A stretch of 64,000 nt of DNA, taken from Paraburkholderia phenazinium (GTDB lineage: Bacteria; Pseudomonadota; Gammaproteobacteria; Burkholderiales; Burkholderiaceae). The notes under the pieces are model-generated. The model was not told where the DNA came from and made no database searches. It saw nothing but the letters and a program-made list of their open reading frames with translations. The stretch lies in contig NZ_FNCJ01000004.1 of NCBI RefSeq assembly GCF_900100735.1, positions 312,019 to 376,018 on the forward strand, read 5' to 3'. The position numbers and the translations under genes were made by a program. This document shows, in pieces, positions 60,508-64,000 of the stretch (within the stretch, counting starts at the first letter, position 1; every line of letters starts with the position of its first letter).

Positions 60508-60789
60508 ACGATCACATCGTTCGCGGACAAGGCTACAGCACGGGTATTCGGAGGCCGCTTTGTGCGGTCGTTGCCTCTTCATATCCAGGCCCTCGCGCAC
60601 AAAAAATTGAGGGCAATCAACTCGGCGCTACGGGTTGAGGATCTACGCGTGCCGCAAGGGAATCGCCTCGAAGCATTGCAAGGCCTGCGCATCGGGCAGT
60701 GGAGTATCCGCATCAACGCGCAGTGGCGCATATGCTTCAACTTCATTGACGGCGAGGCGTTGAATGTAGAAATCGTCGACTATCACTGA
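60508..60789 (+). CDS. higB: HigB-like toxin (RelE/ParE superfamily), no canonical start at the family start position
   Basis: The conserved family reading frame runs from about 60508: it encodes ITSFADKATARVFGG, then FVRSLPLHIQALAHKK, RVPQGNRLEAL, QWSIRINAQWRICF and ends in EIVDYH. That end is the HigB/Kis-type signature. HigB cleaves mRNA on ribosomes. At the place where relatives have ATG this frame has ACG (60508), then ATC. The first usual start in frame is GTG 60562, which would leave only 75 residues and lose the first strand and helix. Either a rare start is used or the toxin is damaged. The antitoxin gene follows after 17 bases. Confidence 0.7.
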   Translation, partial: TITSFADKATARVFGGRFVRSLPLHIQALAHKKLRAINSALRVEDLRVPQGNRLEALQGLRIGQWSIRINAQWRICFNFIDGEALNVEIVDYH

Positions 60790-60806
60790 TTGATTAGGAA
60801 ACCGCC

Positions 60807-61259
60807 ATGGTCATCAAACGTTCCGAGCTGGACAGCATCGACTTTTCCGATATAGATACCGGCGAAGTCATCCCGCCCGTACACCCCGGTGAAATTCTGC
60901 GCACGGAATTCCTTGAGCCGCTCGGTATGTCGGTGAATGCGCTATCAAAGGCGTTACACGTCCCGGCCCCACGCATCAACGACGTCGCGCTTGGGCGGCG
61001 CTCTGTCTCTGCGGATACAGCTTTGCGGCTCGAACGCTATTTCGGCGTCAGTGCCGAGTTCTGGCTCAATTTGCAGATCGACTACGATCTGCGCGTCGCC
61101 AGAGAAGGCGCCGGCGACCAGATCGCCAGCGAGATCGAACCATTGCCCCGCCCGGAGCTTCCCAAGCTGCCCCAAGCCCCCCGCAGCCACACCCGCGCGG
61201 CCGCCCTCGCAGCCAGCGTCAGCCACACAGCAGCCGTCAAACCTCGGCGCAAGCCCTGA
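60807..61259 (+). CDS. higA: HigA-like antitoxin (XRE helix-turn-helix)
   Basis: A 150-residue antitoxin. PVHPGEILRTEFLEPLGMSVNALSKALHVPAPRINDVALGRRSVSADTALRL (about 27-80) is the HigA helix-turn-helix; FGVSAEFWLNLQIDYDLRVA is the usual end of the fold. It should bind HigB and repress the operon. Residues after about 115 form a Pro/Ala/Arg-rich tail that is not in most HigA proteins of about 100 residues. ATG 60807 follows higB closely. Confidence 0.9.
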   Translation: MVIKRSELDSIDFSDIDTGEVIPPVHPGEILRTEFLEPLGMSVNALSKALHVPAPRINDVALGRRSVSADTALRLERYFGVSAEFWLNLQIDYDLRVAREGAGDQIASEIEPLPRPELPKLPQAPRSHTRAAALAASVSHTAAVKPRRKP

Positions 61260-61373
61260 GCCTGGCGCCAACGCCGAGCATGCTTTCTTCGCGGCTTTCC
61301 GTCTCAAAAGCACAGGAAAGACACAGCGAACAGGTAAAATCGCAGGATTCCTTCGCCTTACCGGAGTACTGCA

Positions 61374-62390
61374 ATGGCTTTGCAACGTCGTACCACTCTT
61401 ACGAAGTACCTGATCGAGCAGCAGCGCGAGACCAACAACCTGCCGGCGGATCTGCGCCTGCTGATCGAAGTCGTCGCACGGGCGTGCAAGGCGATCAGCT
61501 ATCACGTCAGCAAGGGCGCGCTTGGCGATGCGCTCGGCACTGCGGGCAGCGAGAACGTTCAGGGCGAAGTGCAGAAGAAACTCGACATCCTGTCGAACGA
61601 AATCCTGCTCGAAGCGAACGAATGGGGCGGCAATCTGGCCGGCATGGCGTCCGAAGAAATGGAGAAGTTCTCGCCGATTCCCGCCAACTATCCGAAGGGC
61701 GAGTACCTGCTGGTGTTCGATCCGCTGGACGGCTCGTCGAACATCGACGTGAATGTGTCGATCGGCACGATCTTCTCGGTCCTGCGCTGCCCGGATGGCC
61801 AGCAGCCGACCGAACAGTCGTTCCTCCAGCCGGGTACACAACAGGTTGCGGCCGGCTACGCCGTGTATGGTCCGCAGACCGTGCTGGTGCTCACCACTGG
61901 CAACGGCGTGAACTGCTTCACACTGGACCGTGAGCTGGGCTCGTGGGTGCTTACGCAAAGCGACATGACCATTCCGGTGGAAACGCGCGAATACGCGATC
62001 AACGGCTCGAACGAGCGCCATTGGTATCCGCCGGTCCAGAAGTACATCGGCGAGTTGAAGGCCGGCAAGGACGGTCCGCGTCAGAGCGACTTCAATACGC
62101 GCTGGATCGCCTCGATGGTAGCCGACGTGCACCGTATCCTGAACCGCGGCGGCATCTTCATGTACCCGGCAGACAAGCGCACCCCGGACAAGCCGGGCAA
62201 GCTGCGCCTGATGTACGAGGCGAATCCGATGGCGTTCATCGTCGAACAGGCTGGCGGCGCCGCGACCAACGGCGAGAAGCGCATTCTGGACATCGTCCCG
62301 AAAAGCCTGCACGAGCGCGTGGCGGTGTTCCTAGGCTCGAAGAACGAGGTCGATCGGGTAACCCGCTACCATCTCGAAACAAAAAACTGA
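61374..62390 (+). CDS. fbp: Fructose-1,6-bisphosphatase class I
   Basis: A 338-residue sugar phosphatase of gluconeogenesis that hydrolyses fructose 1,6-bisphosphate. [12 protein letters not shown] (around 120-131) is the metal and phosphate site; [11 protein letters not shown] and [20 protein letters not shown] are later class I motifs with the catalytic residues. ATG 61374 has GGAG nine bases upstream. It lies between higA and tRNA-Thr, with no functional link to either. Confidence 0.95.
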   Translation: MALQRRTTLTKYLIEQQRETNNLPADLRLLIEVVARACKAISYHVSKGALGDALGTAGSENVQGEVQKKLDILSNEILLEANEWGGNLAGMASEEMEKFSPIPANYPKGEYLLVFDPLDGSSNIDVNVSIGTIFSVLRCPDGQQPTEQSFLQPGTQQVAAGYAVYGPQTVLVLTTGNGVNCFTLDRELGSWVLTQSDMTIPVETREYAINGSNERHWYPPVQKYIGELKAGKDGPRQSDFNTRWIASMVADVHRILNRGGIFMYPADKRTPDKPGKLRLMYEANPMAFIVEQAGGAATNGEKRILDIVPKSLHERVAVFLGSKNEVDRVTRYHLETKN

Positions 62391-62400
62391 GCCCAGGGGC

Positions 62401-62430
62401 TTGCCAAAGCGTTGACGAAGTCCCTATAAT
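62401..62430 (+). promoter_or_regulatory. tRNA-Thr promoter
   Basis: TTGCCA, 18 bases, then a perfect TATAAT (62425-62430), 15 bases before the tRNA start. This is a near-consensus sigma-70 promoter. Confidence 0.8.
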
Positions 62431-62445
62431 CTCGTTTCTCCTGAT

Positions 62446-62521
62446 GCCGGAATAGCTCAGACGGTAGAGCAGCGCATTCGTAATGCGAAGGTCGGGGGTT
62501 CGATTCCTCTTTCCGGCACCA
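62446..62521 (+). tRNA. tRNA-Thr (anticodon CGT)
   Basis: A 76-base cloverleaf with encoded CCA at 62519-62521. The acceptor GCCGGAA pairs with TTCCGGC; the T arm is GGTTCGATTCC; the anticodon loop TTCGTAA gives CGT. The anticodon arm matches E. coli tRNA-Thr(CGT). It has its own promoter and terminator. Confidence 0.97.
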
Positions 62522-62530
62522 TAAAGATTC

Positions 62531-62569
62531 AAGCAAAAAGCCCAGTCCTTGCGACTGGGCTTTTTGCTT
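62531..62569 (+). terminator. Terminator after tRNA-Thr
   Basis: A 17-base-pair stem AAGCAAAAAGCCCAGTC and complement around CTTGC, with T-rich right arm. Confidence 0.92.
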
Positions 62570-62688
62570 TCTCAATTCCCTTCGTGCCCGCTCCATCTTC
62601 GGGATATTCAATCTCGTAACTTCGATCAGGACGGTGCAGGCAAACTTCACGACCGGGCGAGCCGCAAACGACTCGCCCGTCAGACTAG

Positions 62689-63003
62689 TTAGTGACCAGA
62701 GTAAAGCGAACGCGAACCGGTAAAGACTGAGACAGCAGGGGCGCCGGATTCCGACGATCCACTCACCACACCACCAACGCCACTCGTCGAGCCATTCCGC
62801 TCAGCAACGCGCGCTTCCGCAGCCTGAATGTCGGCCGGATAGGTAGCGTTGTCAGCGACTGCGGGGTTGTAACCGGCCTTCTCGAGCTGGGCCAGTTGAC
62901 TACGAACTTCAGCGCGCGTCACCGGTTGGTTCGACTGGGCGAACGAAGCGACAGGAGCGGCGAGAACAACAGCAAGAGCGACAGCCTTGATAAGCGAGTT
63001 CAT
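62689..63003 (-). CDS. Exported DUF4148 protein
   Basis: A 104-residue protein with a signal peptide (about 1-22, ending SFA) and a DUF4148 domain (VTRAEVRSQLAQLEKAGYNPA...YPADIQAAEARVA), the hallmark of a large Burkholderiaceae-specific group of small periplasmic proteins. Function unknown. The tail is Gly/Ser-rich. A strong GGAGGT site precedes ATG 63003, suggesting good expression. Confidence 0.9.
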   Translation of the reverse strand: MNSLIKAVALAVVLAAPVASFAQSNQPVTRAEVRSQLAQLEKAGYNPAVADNATYPADIQAAEARVAERNGSTSGVGGVVSGSSESGAPAVSVFTGSRSLYSGH

Positions 63004-63259
63004 GATTACTACCTCCAGAGATTGTTTTGCACGGCGCTGCAAACGGGTTTGTGTGCAGCCAGTGACTACAGTCTAGGAAGGTGGATGCCTAGGGTAAATA
63101 CCTAATTAATGAAATCACTTTTCTTGCAAACCGGACAATCGGAACGCGAGTCAGGACAGTCCGCTAATAGCGTCCCGCTGAGACTCGGCCGTAACCGATA
63201 GCGTTCGGTTAAGCAACGCCGTCTTGCTCGACAGGCGCAAGGTCTGAGACGGCGGGCGG

Positions 63260-64000
63260 TCAGCGCTGCGTCCGCTCGCGGTACTTGCCCTGCAGGAAAT
63301 CGATCAGCACGCGCAGCTTGAGCGGCATCTGCGCGCGGCTGGCCGTGTACAGATAGAAGCCCGCAAAACGCGGGCACCACGCATCGAGCACCGCCACGAG
63401 CCGCCCATCAGCCAGTTGCTCCCGGACATACTCGTCCGTCACGTGCAGCAGCCCCATACCCTGCTCCGCCGCGCGCACCATCGTGCGCAAATCGTTGGTC
63501 ACGAAGCTGCCGCGCACGTCTACCTCGAACACCCGCGACGGATCGCGCGGCTGCGCAAACTCCCAGCGATAAATGCCGCCGCTCGTCGAAAACCGGTAAC
63601 GCAGACAGTCGTGCCCAGCCAGGTCGTCCGGGGTTTGCGGCGGCGCATAGCGCTCGAAGTAATCGGGCGAGCCGGCTACCACGATGCGAAGCTCGCCGCC
63701 CAACGGAATCGCAACCATGTCCTGCGCAAGGCGTTCGCCCAGCCGGATGCCCGCATCGAATCCGTCGCCCACGAGATCCGCGAGTCCGTCGTCGAGCACC
63801 ATCTCCAGGCCGATATGTGGATAGAGGCGCGCGAACTCACCCAGGTGCGGCAGTACCCGCAACTCGCTGGCCACCCGCGAGAGGTTGATCCGCAAGGTGC
63901 CAGCCGGATGGCCGCGGGTTTCGTCGAGCGCGTCGAAAGCGGACTCGAGCGCGGCGAGTGCGGGCCGCACGTGCTCCAGAAACTGCGCACCCGCCTCGGT
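63260..64000 (-). CDS. LysR-family transcriptional regulator, 3' part only (window edge)
   Basis: About 247 residues of the effector-binding domain; the DNA-binding start lies beyond the window. TEAGAQFLEHVRPALAALE is the linker helix, and GTLRINLSRVASELRVLPHLGEF opens the LysR substrate domain. GDGFDAGIRLGERLAQDMVAIPLG is the style of the large AaeR/DsdC-like branch that often controls neighbouring oxidoreductases. The target is presumably outside the window. Confidence 0.88.
   Translation of the reverse strand, partial: TEAGAQFLEHVRPALAALESAFDALDETRGHPAGTLRINLSRVASELRVLPHLGEFARLYPHIGLEMVLDDGLADLVGDGFDAGIRLGERLAQDMVAIPLGGELRIVVAGSPDYFERYAPPQTPDDLAGHDCLRYRFSTSGGIYRWEFAQPRDPSRVFEVDVRGSFVTNDLRTMVRAAEQGMGLLHVTDEYVREQLADGRLVAVLDAWCPRFAGFYLYTASRAQMPLKLRVLIDFLQGKYRERTQR

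Overview
The window reads as chromosomal DNA of a Burkholderiaceae bacterium, most likely a Paraburkholderia. The reasons are high GC with strong third-position GC bias, the betaproteobacterial order gyrA-serC-pheA-hisC-tyrA-aroA-cmk-rpsA-ihfB-lapA-lapB, small secreted DUF4148/DUF2059/DUF2968/DUF4136 proteins typical of this group, and a tmRNA whose tag reads ANDDTFALAA. The genus is inferred from layout and protein style, not from a database match.

Layout. 1-5.1 kb: start of a methionine-importer ATPase gene (metN, cut by the window edge), an alpha/beta hydrolase, a histone-deacetylase-fold hydrolase, lytic transglycosylase mltB and cysM. 5.4-23.6 kb: a long minus-strand block. Read in its own direction it runs gyrA, a DUF2059 protein, serC-pheA-hisC-tyrA-aroA (serine and aromatic amino acid synthesis), cmk-rpsA-ihfB, then lapA-lapB-ugd-hldA-hldD (LPS assembly control and sugar precursors) and a ComEA-like helix-hairpin-helix protein. 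24.0-26.9 kb: an OmpA-family protein, ubiG, gph and ssrA (tmRNA).

26.9-29.7 kb is the accessory part. Directly after ssrA lies a lower-GC cassette of two PAAR-type proteins, a protein with a hydrophobic glycine-rich C-terminal half, and a small acidic protein whose start overlaps it. This looks like an orphan type VI secretion tip-effector-immunity module.

29.7-43.4 kb: a periplasmic binding protein, a FAD monooxygenase, an ArsR/SmtB-CDF metal efflux operon with a perfect 12-2-12 operator, a TPR/glycosyltransferase-like protein, an MHS-family transporter, a GNAT acetyltransferase, a DUF2968 protein, a class I glutamine amidotransferase with a very long low-complexity N-terminus, and a CPA2 antiporter. 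43.5-47.9 kb: a plus-strand catabolic cluster (DUF2848, MFS transporter, GntR/FCD regulator, amidase) preceded by a perfect palindrome. 47.9-56.6 kb: dsbB, then the purine breakdown genes xdhA-xdhB-xdhC, an adenine/adenosine deaminase and guaD, which would convert adenine and guanine to hypoxanthine and xanthine and on to urate. 56.7-64 kb: a DUF4136 lipoprotein, pepN, a higBA toxin-antitoxin pair in which higB has no usual start codon at the family start position, fbp, tRNA-Thr(CGT), a DUF4148 protein and a LysR regulator cut by the window edge.

Most genes are ordinary chromosomal housekeeping genes. The best candidates for something new are the PAAR cassette beside ssrA, the DUF2848 cluster with its palindrome, the start-less higB, and the amidotransferase with its long tail.
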